From contig JAKTTT010000006.1 of assembly GCA_030581615.1 (NCBI GenBank), positions 248,001 through 312,000 of the forward strand: a stretch of DNA of 64,000 bases. The letters run 5' to 3'. Shown here piece after piece: positions 33,538-42,819 of the stretch. A program made the translations under genes and the position numbers. The first letter of the stretch is position 1, and each line of letters begins with the position of its first letter. The notes below the pieces were generated by a model, which was not told the DNA's origin, searched no databases, and saw nothing but the letters and a program-made list of their open reading frames with translations. Source of the stretch: Alloascoidea africana (taxonomy: Eukaryota; Ascomycota; Alloascoideomycetes; Alloascoideales; Alloascoideaceae).

Positions 33538-34114
33538 CTTCACATTACTCTATTCTTATTTTTCCTCATACATTGAAAAACAAAGGCAGCAATCTTACTG
33601 ATTAGAAGTAGATATTTATCGAAAACCAGGATGGCTAGTTATAATTGAAGTGGTGTCTGGCCGAAGGCAAATGTCAACTAATGAAGACATTAATCTAAAA
33701 GTAGCCATAGCAATTTAATGTCTACCCAGTGGTAAGATCTGCTCTTAAATCCCACCGGGAAGATGATTGTTTTGAATTTAGCGTTGGGCCCTTTGTTAAA
33801 TGTGATTAGCACGCCTTGTTTGCTCAGCATTGAATAAATGATTATCTTTGGGGGATCAAGCTTTTGATTACAAGCTGAGACTAAAGACGAAAGGACGTCA
33901 AACACAAAACCGCCAGTCACATCCCGTGAACACGACTTTGGGTGTTTAGTTATTTGGAAATCACCACTGATCGGGAATCTACCAATCATGATGTGTTTAT
34001 CAAACTTCTTAAGCCATTGATAATTTGATACAGAAGACAACCGTAGAATGTATAAATAGCTTTTAGCTGCCTGGTGTGGTGTTATACCTGGAATGTTTTG
34101 CACCGTACCTTATA
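33538..34114. other. Spacer between tandem copies
   Basis: 3' flank of copy A and promoter of copy B. Sequence from about 33930 onward is similar to that upstream of copy A, so the duplication unit includes the promoter. A 137-codon minus-strand open stretch (33690-34103) covers the TATA box and is judged spurious. Confidence 0.6.
34051..34058 (+). promoter_or_regulatory. TATA box of copy B
   Basis: TATAAATA lies 57 bp before the proposed start ATG at 34115 and is shared with copy A. Confidence 0.65.
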
Positions 34115-35922
34115 ATGTTATCTTCTTGTAAGACAAAAGGTTAGTAAACAGCGACTAAGCTTTACATTGGTACTGTCGTAAAAGACTATTGGCGTACCAA
34201 TGTAACAAACAATTTTTAAAAGAAGTCTAACATTGACAATATTCGCCACTAGGGTATACTTTCAAATCCTTTGTTGATCTTGACGTACCGCTATCTCAAA
34301 AAATAGACGTGAAAGCCACAGCAAAGAGTTTTCAAGATTGTAATAGCTCTTTTGTCTATTTTCGGAATGAAAAACTTCTCGCTTTCTTCTACCATTACAG
34401 AATTGAGGAAAGAAAGCGAAAGTTGGATAAGAAAGCAAACTTGGGGGATATTGAAGATGAATGGGAAATAATCGATGGGGACTCTACTGGTGCAAACATT
34501 GATCAGGGAAGTGAAGATATAAATGATTCAGTCGTTCTTGATAAAGATGGGAATTCTACTCAAAGAAAACAATCATGCTCCGAAGAGGGCAATCAAGATA
34601 ATGCAAATGTTAGATCGTACACAAACAATGTTTATTATGCCTCTATGAAAGGTTTGTGCGATATATTATCTCGTCTTCTAACAACTGAAATTGCTAACAA
34701 GCTCCCAGTGGAAAAATTAAGAGATAACAAATCCAAGTAAGTCCAGATATTTGAGTTGATGTTCTTTTTTGAAATTGTCGTTCCCAAATGATGCTAGATT
34801 CCAGAAAAGAGTTACAGATTTCTATGATACTGATCAGACTTATTTACTTAGTTCTATGGAACTCTTACAATCCGAGTTTGAAAGCACGGCTGATGGTATG
34901 CAAGATTAGTATATCCGGGTTCATTCTTGGAGCTCTAACTTTGTTGGGAATAGGCATTATGGAAGAGTTCTACAGGCACATGCAAAGTGTAAATGGTGAA
35001 GACAGCTTGGACGAGTTTAACCAAATTGTAGGGAAAGTTCTAAGTGCTTTCGAGGCCAAAGGGAGAAATCCTTTGAATGCGAAAAATTCACGATTCAAGA
35101 CCCAAGCAATACCAAAAAAGAATATGAATTCTGATGGAACGAAAAATGTTAAGGAACATGATTCCATTACAGGTAAAGTTTTACCGTGATGGTTGCGATT
35201 GATATTGGCTAGTCTAATACTTTGCAAAGGTACAAATCTCTGTGCTTCCAATGGCCCCAATATTTCAAATAGTATTGAAAGCATGCAATTTCTGTTTCTA
35301 AGCTTTCCCAAACGAAGAAAAGCAAAAAAGGCAGGAATTTTAAACCCTTTACCAGTAAAGTTAGCAAATCCCAATGAAAACACCAATAATGTTTATTATG
35401 CGGTCGCGAAAGGTATGGCCAAAATCTTCTACTGTTAATTATTTGTCACTAACTTTGGGATTTTATAGGACTGGTTCCTGGGATATACACCAATGTCGTT
35501 GATTACAGAAGGCAAGTTGATGGCTTTACTTGCAGCGCATCCAAAAAGTTTCGCTCTCATGATGAAGCTTGGAAGTACCTGAAAAGGCGTAACGTTACAA
35601 ATTTCTACGATGGTCATAGAGAAAATATCAAAACCGCTGCGAAGAAAAAATGTGGGTCTGATAACTCATCCAAAAGTTCCGATAAGCATTATGTTGTCTT
35701 TCAAGGTAAGCTGTATATTTCATCTACACAGCTAGAGAAAAGACTATTTGTTAACCATTTTAAGGCCGCAAACCTGGTGTGTACAACAACCCTATAGATT
35801 ACACAAACCAGATTTCCTGTTTTTCTCATACTGCTGGAGAAAGGCGAGAGTCTCTGCAACTGGCATGCGAATCGCTTATTCTTCACTATAAGAATCTTTA
35901 CTCGACTTTTTTGGGAATATAA
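34115..35922 (+). CDS. Tandem copy B: seven-exon gene with two viroplasmin / RNase H1-N-type modules and no RNase H domain
   Basis: Exons 34115-34127, 34253-34736, 34798-34895, 34954-35172, 35230-35412, 35469-35705 and 35765-35922 total 1392 nt and stay in frame throughout, giving 463 residues. The donors are GTAAGA, GTAAGT, GTATGC, GTAAAG, GTATGG and GTAAGC; several introns show CTAAC or CTAAT branch sites. Residues about 1-320 match only copy A, with a conserved SFxDxNSSFxYFRxExLLAFFYHY block and MEEFxRHMQSxNGED. Module 1 (about 324-372) reads NNVYYAVAKG, LVPGIYTNVVDYRRQVDGF and ASKKFRSHDEAWKYL. Module 2 (about 405-452) reads HYVVFQ, GRKPGVYNNPIDYTNQI. In RNase H1 such modules bind RNA/DNA hybrid or dsRNA. 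The 13-nt first exon is the least certain part. Nucleic-acid binding is inferred from the family. Confidence 0.75.
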
Positions 35923-37310
35923 CTTCATCCGATTCTTTTTCAGAAATTGAGAAATGAAGATAGCAATCTCTTATGGATTTGCAAAAGTAGTAGTCCATTG
36001 GAACAAAGATAGCTAGTTACACTTGAGGCGGTGTCTAACCAAAGGCAAAATGCCAACACTATCGTTAATGCATGTTGTCTTTCTGTGTGGAAGCAATACC
36101 ATGTTGTATTTCAGTAACCAAAGAGCCGTAGATGCCTAATACAGATCTTCTCCTCTAATTCGAAAACGAGTAGAATCTGATGATATCGAACAATGGAGTT
36201 CTGCTAATAGGTCCCACTGAGTTGTCATTTAGAAAACGTGGTATACCGGCTTAAGCAAAACTTCCAAGGCAGGAGTGCTGTATCGTAACGATTTTTTCTT
36301 TGGCTTTTAAACGAAGAGGTGGTGGGTAATGGCATGTATAAAGACAGTGAAATAGGCGTTAATGCATTGGCTGACCATGGGCAAAATTCATCCTTCAGAC
36401 GATCATAAGACACCAGGAAGATCGCTTGCAATCAAAACTTTAGACAATGCTTTTGATTTCTAGCCATCGGCATGAGCATGATGAAGGAAATGGGCATGTA
36501 GCACCCACTGTTTGTTTAAGGTAATTGACAGAAAACTGGTGCAAGCATGGGTTTTCCCAACATAAATACTGCCAGTCACTAATGACCACAATCTTTGAAA
36601 AATGTCACTTCTCGGTAGATAATCACAACCATAATCTTGATCTTGACTTTACACAACTTTGAAACGCCAGATGAGAGCGGTTTAGAGTATTAGGACGGAT
36701 AATTGTCAATCTCTAGTCTCTGCTTATTTTATAGATCTCTCCAGCAGCAGACTCGATCAATCAATTGGATTATTATAATGCGATGTGAAGACCTAACCAA
36801 CAAAAGTCAGATGGACCAAACAAAAAAAGAAGGACTGAAACCAAGACAAAATACTAGCCGTGCAAAGACTACAACGAGCTTTCTTTTTTTGCCTGCTTCC
36901 CGCTTTGGAACAGTCAAGCACTAGAGATCATTCAGAAATTTCCAGTGGAATGGTGAAACTGGTGCATGTGTTTGTACTCCTGTTGGCTGGTCTACGAAAC
37001 CGAGTTAAATCACTTAATATTAATGCTGGACCTAGTTACATATCCCCGAACGTGTGCCCTGGGCAAACACAAGTATGGATTTCTCCCCTGGCAATCAATC
37101 CATATTTTGTTTTCTTTCAGTTTTCCTTTTCTTCTTTCCCTCTCCTTTTTCTGTCCTACTCTGCGCAGAACTTGGACCAATATTCCAGTACCCTTGAAGC
37201 TCTGGCATTCCTTGCTGACCTTGCAGACGCTTACAGATAACAGCTACCTCCGCTATACTTGGCTTTAAACTGATCTTACATTAACTGAAGCAATAGGAAA
37301 GGTGAGAGAA
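35923..37310. other. Intergenic region, 1.4 kb
   Basis: 3' flank of copy B and promoter of the DDI1-like gene. Open stretches of up to 126 codons at 36700-37270 overlap in different frames and show no domain. Pyrimidine tracts near 37100-37150 fit a promoter. No repeat of the tandem unit is visible here. Confidence 0.55.
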
Positions 37311-38593
37311 ATGAGGCTAACACTATCAGTAGCGGTGAACACGGACAAGATGGAGCTTGTCTCCTTAGATGTGGCAACATCGATCACACTTGCCGATTTC
37401 AAAGCTTGTGTGGAGAGCGAAACAGGCATTCCCACAGAAGAGCAGGTGCTCTACTACCAGTTAAACGTTATGCTTGGAGATGACAGAGTCCTAAACGAAT
37501 GGGGGTTTCAAGGCGACGAAATGGTCGTGGTTGCGCGGCAAGATGTGCCAGATCCTCCCCCAGCGTTACCATCTCCACCACCTGAAAAGACAGCAGAAGA
37601 AATCGCAAATGAGATTAATGAGGTCACAGCATCGATCTACGCCTTGGTTCAGGAGTACTGGGGGAAAACTCCAGACGGGAGTGGATGGACTGATATCATG
37701 GAACTAGAGGAAAAAAGAAGAGAAATGGTACAGGATGAGCTCACAAAGATGGCAAACAGCCCTGCTAACGAGGAGAATGAAAAAAGAATAAAAGCTCTGC
37801 TTCAAGAAAGTGAAATCATTCAGAATATGCTTTTTGCGCTTCAAAACCATCCAGATCAATCAAAGTCTCCCAACCTGCTCATAGTCGATGCTCAGATCAA
37901 TGGGATTGAGATCCAGGCTTGCGTTGATACCACAACTCGCCTAACTCTTAGTAAGTTTTGATCCAAGTGATAAGATTAACTGTTATTCGACTAACTTCAA
38001 GAACTAGTGACCCAGGAATGCGCCGAGAAGTGCAATGTTCTTCGGTTAATGGATACCAGATTCACAGGTACAGTCGTAGGTTGTTACGGCAATCTGAAGA
38101 TAATTGGGAGAATACACAGCTGTCCTTTTAAAATCGGCGATAAAGTTTTCCCAAGTTCTTTCAACATTGTCGAAGCAGGAGGATTTGAAGCGTTTATTGG
38201 GTTGGACCGTAAGTAGAAGCGAATCCGCGAAGTAAGAGATTTGGAATTAGTCTACTAAGACACGAGTCTCATATAGTTCTCAAAAGACATGACGGGTTGA
38301 TAAACTTTGCGTCTGGATCAATCACTATTGGAGGAGGTGAGGCAGGATTTATTGGTGATGCTGACTATGAAAGAGCAGCAACACCCGAGCCAGAACCAGA
38401 ACCGGAGCCTGAGACCGCATCTGACCCAGCACCTGAGCCCTTAACGCCCAGTCCAAGATCTCGACGACATGGGTTGGAAGGAAAAGTTTACAGGTTAATG
38501 AACTTGGGCTTTGACAGAGACAAGGTACTGGCGGCTCTGGAGAGCACTGGTGGCAGTGTTCACCTTGCCGCCAATATGCTCTACGATCCATGA
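37311..38593 (+). CDS. DDI1: Ddi1-type UBL-protease-UBA protein with altered active-site motif
   Basis: Exons 37311-37950, 38008-38208 and 38277-38593 give 385 residues. Introns of 57 and 68 nt (both GTAAGT donors) restore LTLMTQECAEKC and FIGLDLLKRHDGLINF, hallmarks of Ddi1, a shuttle linking ubiquitinated clients to the proteasome and cleaving polyubiquitinated substrates. An N-terminal ubiquitin-like domain (about 1-75), a helical domain (about 90-175), the retropepsin-like domain (about 188-310), a Glu-Pro repeat linker and a C-terminal UBA domain (about 345-385, MNLGFDRDKVLAALESTGG) are in the expected order. The catalytic motif, normally D-S/T-G-A, reads VDTTTR (Asp about 206): the glycine is replaced by threonine. 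Dimerisation and ubiquitin binding may persist, but proteolysis is doubtful. The start is the ATG at 37311; an in-frame GTG lies three codons upstream. Confidence 0.9.
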
Positions 38594-39056
38594 TGCGAGG
38601 GAATTACTGAGAGAGAAAGTGATGAAAAGTTTTCTTGATTTCCTTGCTAAAATTCGATTTCTAATTTATATCACATATAGTACAAAATTTGAAAGTTTTG
38701 AAAATTTTTATTGGCTTCACAAATTGATGCGTCCCTGTTCTTCATCCTTTGATATTTACTTTTTTTTTGCCGTTTGATAACAAGTAACACTATTCATCTA
38801 ACAATTTAATCGTCTGTCTCAGAAATGATTATAACAGCTTATTTGACGTAAATAAAATGAATACAATCGAGATTTCGTTACTGTGTAGTCTGAAAATAAT
38901 TTACAGCCGAGAGAAGGAGATAAAGAGCATTAGGTATATTACAATCATAGAATTGGCAAATTTCTAACAGATCATCCATTGAATTGGCATGTCCAAAAAC
39001 CAAAAAAAAACAGCACGAGGATCCAACACAAAGAATACAATAAAACGCTCCCAATG
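38594..39056. other. Convergent intergenic region
   Basis: The AT-rich 3' flanks of the DDI1-like gene and TAF8 meet here. No further feature is seen. Confidence 0.6.
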
Positions 39057-41066
39057 TTATATCCTCCTCTTCTTTGCATTTCGTCTTCCCTGAGCCATCT
39101 CTTTCTTCGTATCTGACAGCGCTCGATTCAGCTCCTGGTCTAATATGCTTGCTAGCATATCTGTAACCTCTTTTGTCAACTTACCACCATCTGAATTTGG
39201 GGCAAGGAACTTTGTAGCAATGAAAAACGGGTCATGCTCCTGTTTTTCTTCCTTTTCATGCTTCCGCTTTTGTCTAATGTCAAGAATAGCTAGTCTGTTT
39301 TTCGAGTATTCTATAACGTCCAGCTTTTTGCTTGTACTCTTCAGGCCAAAACCAAACGGATCTTGCGGGTTCTCTGGCTGTATATTATTTACTTTCTGTG
39401 TAGGAGTGGAAGTTGAGGCAGAAGTAGGCTCTAGACTCGGGGTGGGAATGGAGACTGAGATTTCTTTTTTAGGGGTTGGAGTTGGGGCTGCAAGAGGCAA
39501 GGTAGATCCATTGGTGCCAGTGGCTGATATCGATCCAGAGGTCACCTTTGAATCTTCAGATCCTACCGTGATTCCTGTCACTGGAGCCGCACTATGCTCG
39601 CCTGATCCGAATTTTTGCTGCTCTTGATTTTGGGCATTTGGCGCAACGAACGGATTCTCCTCAATCTTCATTACATTCTCAAACATGTCATCATCAGAAG
39701 AGTCATCGTCGCTAAGGCTATCACTTTCATTGCCAAAGCCATTTTCTCTGCTACCCTTTCTTAACTTTCCATTACCCTTTTGAATCTCGATATCCTTCTC
39801 TGAAACATCATTATTGGCATCCGCTTTATCCCCATTTATATCTTCCTCATCTTCCTCGTCTTCTCCTTTATTCCCCATCAAGCTTCTTAGAGCTTTAACA
39901 CCATGACGACCTTCCTCCACAGCTTTTTCTCGAAGCTGTCTGGGATCAGTGATACGTTGGGTAAACTGTGGAGTGGAGAGGTACGTGTGATCAGGGGGAA
40001 ATGGCGGAAGCCAACTTGGCACCGCCGGATCTCGCTCACGCGTTGTGTGAACCAGTTCTCGAATCTCATATAGATTCATATCAGCCGTTAAAAAGGGCTC
40101 GGGTATATCATCCGTTGTCAGTTCTTGCCGTAAATGAGCATTCACTGAGTTTGCTCTCAGCAACTCAATAGCTTGGTCACAGTCTTTTGAGTCCCTCTCT
40201 AGCTGCTTGATGGCTTTTAGAAAGTCCACATCTCTCGAACTTGCTTTAAAAGTTTCAAACCTGAGCGCCTCAGAGCCCAATGCCTTCGGCCGGATCTTGT
40301 TCATAAACAAGCCGAGCTTGACGTCGGTATAGGACGGCCGCCTCCGTCGTTGTACAACCGAAAACCGATGAATGCATTCCGCCAATCGAAGAATAAATTG
40401 TTCAGCTAACTTTGTTAACTCATCGAGTGAGTATTTGGTTGCAGTTTCAATCGACTGCGATTTCAGTAGTATGCCTATGGATTGCCGAAGTAAAGACCAT
40501 CGTGGGTTATCTTCAAATTCTGGAACACATTCAATGTAAGGAAGCTCAAGCTCTGTCCGTAGTTTGGGCCGCGTTTTTTCTTTGGTGGATGCATTCTGTG
40601 AGGCAGTTGTAGGCTGTTTCTTTTTCTGTTGTGCTTTTGTGCTCTCTGCGGTTGCTTTAGAAGTCGGTTTCTCTTTCTCAGTCTTTTGGTCCTTGGTTGA
40701 GGGTGAATTATCGCTTTTCTTGTTTTGCTCATTACTACTACCTGAAGAATTATTTGGCTCCTCTGAAGAGCTTTTTCCTGTCTCCTTGCCATTCCGCGTT
40801 GGACCATTGCCGTTACTATCAGGATCTTGCTCTTTCCCATTCGAGGCCTCAGAAGTTTTAACCAAGCTTGATTCAGTTGAACTTTTCACTGTAGCATCTT
40901 TTAAGTCTGATTTGTCTAAGTTTGAAGCCTGCTCTCGAGATATCTTATCACTGTCCGAGGCTTGCTCTTTATCGTTTTCATGTGTTGTTTTCTCCACTTG
41001 AGCCGTCGCGTCTTCCTTCTTCTCCATTTCTCGAATCTCGGGATTAGAACTCTTCTCTTGACTCAT
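39057..41066 (-). CDS. TAF8: TFIID subunit 8 (TAF8)
   Basis: TAF8 pairs through a histone fold with TAF10 in TFIID, which positions RNA polymerase II at promoters. The single frame encodes 669 residues from an ATG. Residues 1-165 are a polar Lys/Glu/Ser/Thr-rich extension. The histone-fold (bromodomain-associated) region spans about 190-256, including SIETATKYSLDELTKLAEQF and RRPSYTDVKLGLF. The TAF8 C-terminal signature PSWLPPFPPDHTYLSTPQF is at about 350-368. The remainder is acidic and Ser/Pro-rich, and the end is basic (AKKRRI), a likely nuclear signal. The length exceeds the S. cerevisiae protein (about 510) because of the N-terminal extension. It is convergent with the DDI1-like gene and tandem with OCA6. 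Confidence 0.92.
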   Translation of the reverse strand: MSQEKSSNPEIREMEKKEDATAQVEKTTHENDKEQASDSDKISREQASNLDKSDLKDATVKSSTESSLVKTSEASNGKEQDPDSNGNGPTRNGKETGKSSSEEPNNSSGSSNEQNKKSDNSPSTKDQKTEKEKPTSKATAESTKAQQKKKQPTTASQNASTKEKTRPKLRTELELPYIECVPEFEDNPRWSLLRQSIGILLKSQSIETATKYSLDELTKLAEQFILRLAECIHRFSVVQRRRRPSYTDVKLGLFMNKIRPKALGSEALRFETFKASSRDVDFLKAIKQLERDSKDCDQAIELLRANSVNAHLRQELTTDDIPEPFLTADMNLYEIRELVHTTRERDPAVPSWLPPFPPDHTYLSTPQFTQRITDPRQLREKAVEEGRHGVKALRSLMGNKGEDEEDEEDINGDKADANNDVSEKDIEIQKGNGKLRKGSRENGFGNESDSLSDDDSSDDDMFENVMKIEENPFVAPNAQNQEQQKFGSGEHSAAPVTGITVGSEDSKVTSGSISATGTNGSTLPLAAPTPTPKKEISVSIPTPSLEPTSASTSTPTQKVNNIQPENPQDPFGFGLKSTSKKLDVIEYSKNRLAILDIRQKRKHEKEEKQEHDPFFIATKFLAPNSDGGKLTKEVTDMLASILDQELNRALSDTKKEMAQGRRNAKKRRI

Positions 41067-41526
41067 TTATATCTTGAGTCTTGAACAATCCCCCTCAAAA
41101 AAATAAGTCTTCAGCCTCAACACTAATCGAACAGGGGTTAGTCAGAAGCGCTCTGCAATCCGGCTTTCAGTTTTCGATGTTGCAATTGTGAGGAAGTGGT
41201 GGAGTGGCAGAACCAAACAGAGCGTTACCCGGTCGTACCCACAGGATCATCCTGGTCTTTCAGTAAACTCCATATGTTTGCAATTGATTCTGTTGTACCT
41301 GGGAAGTGCATCAAGCAATAACAAAAGCAGCTTCTTTTTGCATTGCTATTAACTCATTGATTCCTGAGAAGGTAAAGAAGTTGAACCAAGGTCGCAAGTA
41401 CTACACAAAGTGGTTGGGCAAAGTGTAAACTCCAACAAACCAAACAATTCACTGATCATTAACAACTAAACATAATAAAACCAAAAAAAAAGATACAATA
41501 AACGAACATGCATAAAAAATTAAACA
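41067..41526. other. Intergenic: TAF8 promoter and OCA6 3' flank
   Basis: About 460 bp, GC-richer near 41120-41260 and A-rich near 41480-41520. No RNA gene or regulatory motif was recognised. Confidence 0.55.
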
Positions 41527-42207
41527 TTACTGACCTAATTCTTGGCCATCGCCTGCTTCCCAATGTTCTATAAACTTAACTGTAGGATGATTACCAACAA
41601 CACCTGTTCTCGATAAACCTTTCCATATCCAATCGACTTTATGTTCAGGTAGTGTAATGCTGGCACGGAATTCCTCCACAAATTTTCTGTCTCTTGCTGT
41701 AATTGTTTGTGCATATGATATGAATTCTGAAAAAATCGAAGCTGTTGACCAAAATGAGAGCTTTCGTAGACAGGCAACTGCTAGAGATGTGACTTGACTT
41801 CCATTTAGACAGTGGATATACATCGGGGCACAGTCGTTATCCAACATTAGCTACACAATGAAGCTGTTAGATAAAGTTTGATCAAAGAAATGGTTGTATA
41901 TACTAACCCCCAGCGTTTGAATAACTGCTTCATTTGTTATAGGAACCCCCCGTTTCTTGCCCTTCCCATCCTGAGCACCTGCTTCAATATGGACCAGTCG
42001 AATTCCCTCATCTTTACAAAACTGCCAGAGAATAGGATCACTTTGTTCTGTGATTGGCTTTGGTATCAGGCTTACAATAGTCTTTAGTCGTAATCTTTTC
42101 AAAAATCGTAGGTTTATCGGACGAGGATATGACCCACGATATAGGTTAGGCTGGATTAGGGAAAACCTCAGCGGAGGCGTTAACAAAGATATTTCTTGTT
42201 TTTGCAT
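41527..42207 (-). CDS. OCA6: Oca6-type atypical protein tyrosine phosphatase family protein
   Basis: Two exons (42207-41908 and 41850-41527) are split by a 57-nt intron (donor GTTAGT, CTAAC near the acceptor GTGTAG), giving 207 residues. It is colinear with S. cerevisiae Oca6 (YDR067C): TPPLRFSLIQPNLYRGSYPR near the N-terminus, then YIHCLNGSQVTSLAVACLRK and FWSTASIFSEFISYAQTI. Oca/Siw14-family proteins act on inositol pyrophosphates or are pseudophosphatases. The active-site loop here reads HCLNGSQV, with valine where CX5R needs arginine; S. cerevisiae Oca6 also lacks that arginine. The start is the ATG at 42207; an in-frame TTG lies ten codons upstream. It is divergent to DOS2, as in S. cerevisiae. 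Confidence 0.9.
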
Positions 42208-42819
42208 TTTCTCTTGTCTCAGACTTTTTTGTTCCAACCAACTCTGTTCTAATGGAGAGTTTGTTTCCTCTTTTCATTTACTTTTTGTATTAACTGCACC
42301 TACGTTTGTTGTAAACACCCGTACGCCTCTACTTATCCGATAGGGACGCTGCTTAACTTTAGGGAGCCTTCTTTTGTTTCCACAAGCTTTCCTATTTATG
42401 TCAGGAGAAATAGTTATATCCAGGAAAGATGGCAGCCAGATCATTGGGACACTGTCAAACTGCCAATGAATTAGCCTGAATCGGATAAAGTAATTTGCTT
42501 GGTTCCGTACTCCCATTAGTAGGCATCTACACGTCTTGCAAGTTGAAGTTTTATACCTCAAAACGACACATTTGGCTTAGAAATTTTTTTCTTGATATTT
42601 AACATTTGAACTGTGCGTAGCTTCCCATAACAGTTTGTATCAAATTCTTCCATTGTTTCCACAACATAAATGTTGGAGCAGGGTAACCACATCTCCCGAA
42701 AATGGTCCTTAAATCCATTCACCCTCTCAGGTGCAACCTTCGTTGTGCAAAGAAGGAGTAATTTGAAACATATCAGCACTCTTTAGCAGAGTTTTTTTCT
42801 AATCTGATAGACTTTGAAC
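42208..42819. other. OCA6-DOS2 divergent promoter region, with possible minus-strand coding
   Basis: This 612-bp region should hold the shared promoter. Two overlapping minus-strand open stretches (42779-42558 and 42561-42274) have protein-like composition (for example WLPCSNIYVVETMEEFD), but neither begins with an ATG at its head. I could not find a convincing intron joining them. They may be a small unannotated gene or chance. Confidence 0.4.

Noticed and set aside
33690-34103. 137-codon minus-strand frame between the tandem copies
   Set aside because: Covers the TATA box and duplicated promoter of copy B; no counterpart frame upstream of copy A.
31905-35922. Tandem viroplasmin-module genes considered as a viral relic
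   Set aside because: They have host-type introns, TATA promoters and no reverse transcriptase, capsid or movement protein nearby; the module is also a cellular RNase H1 module.
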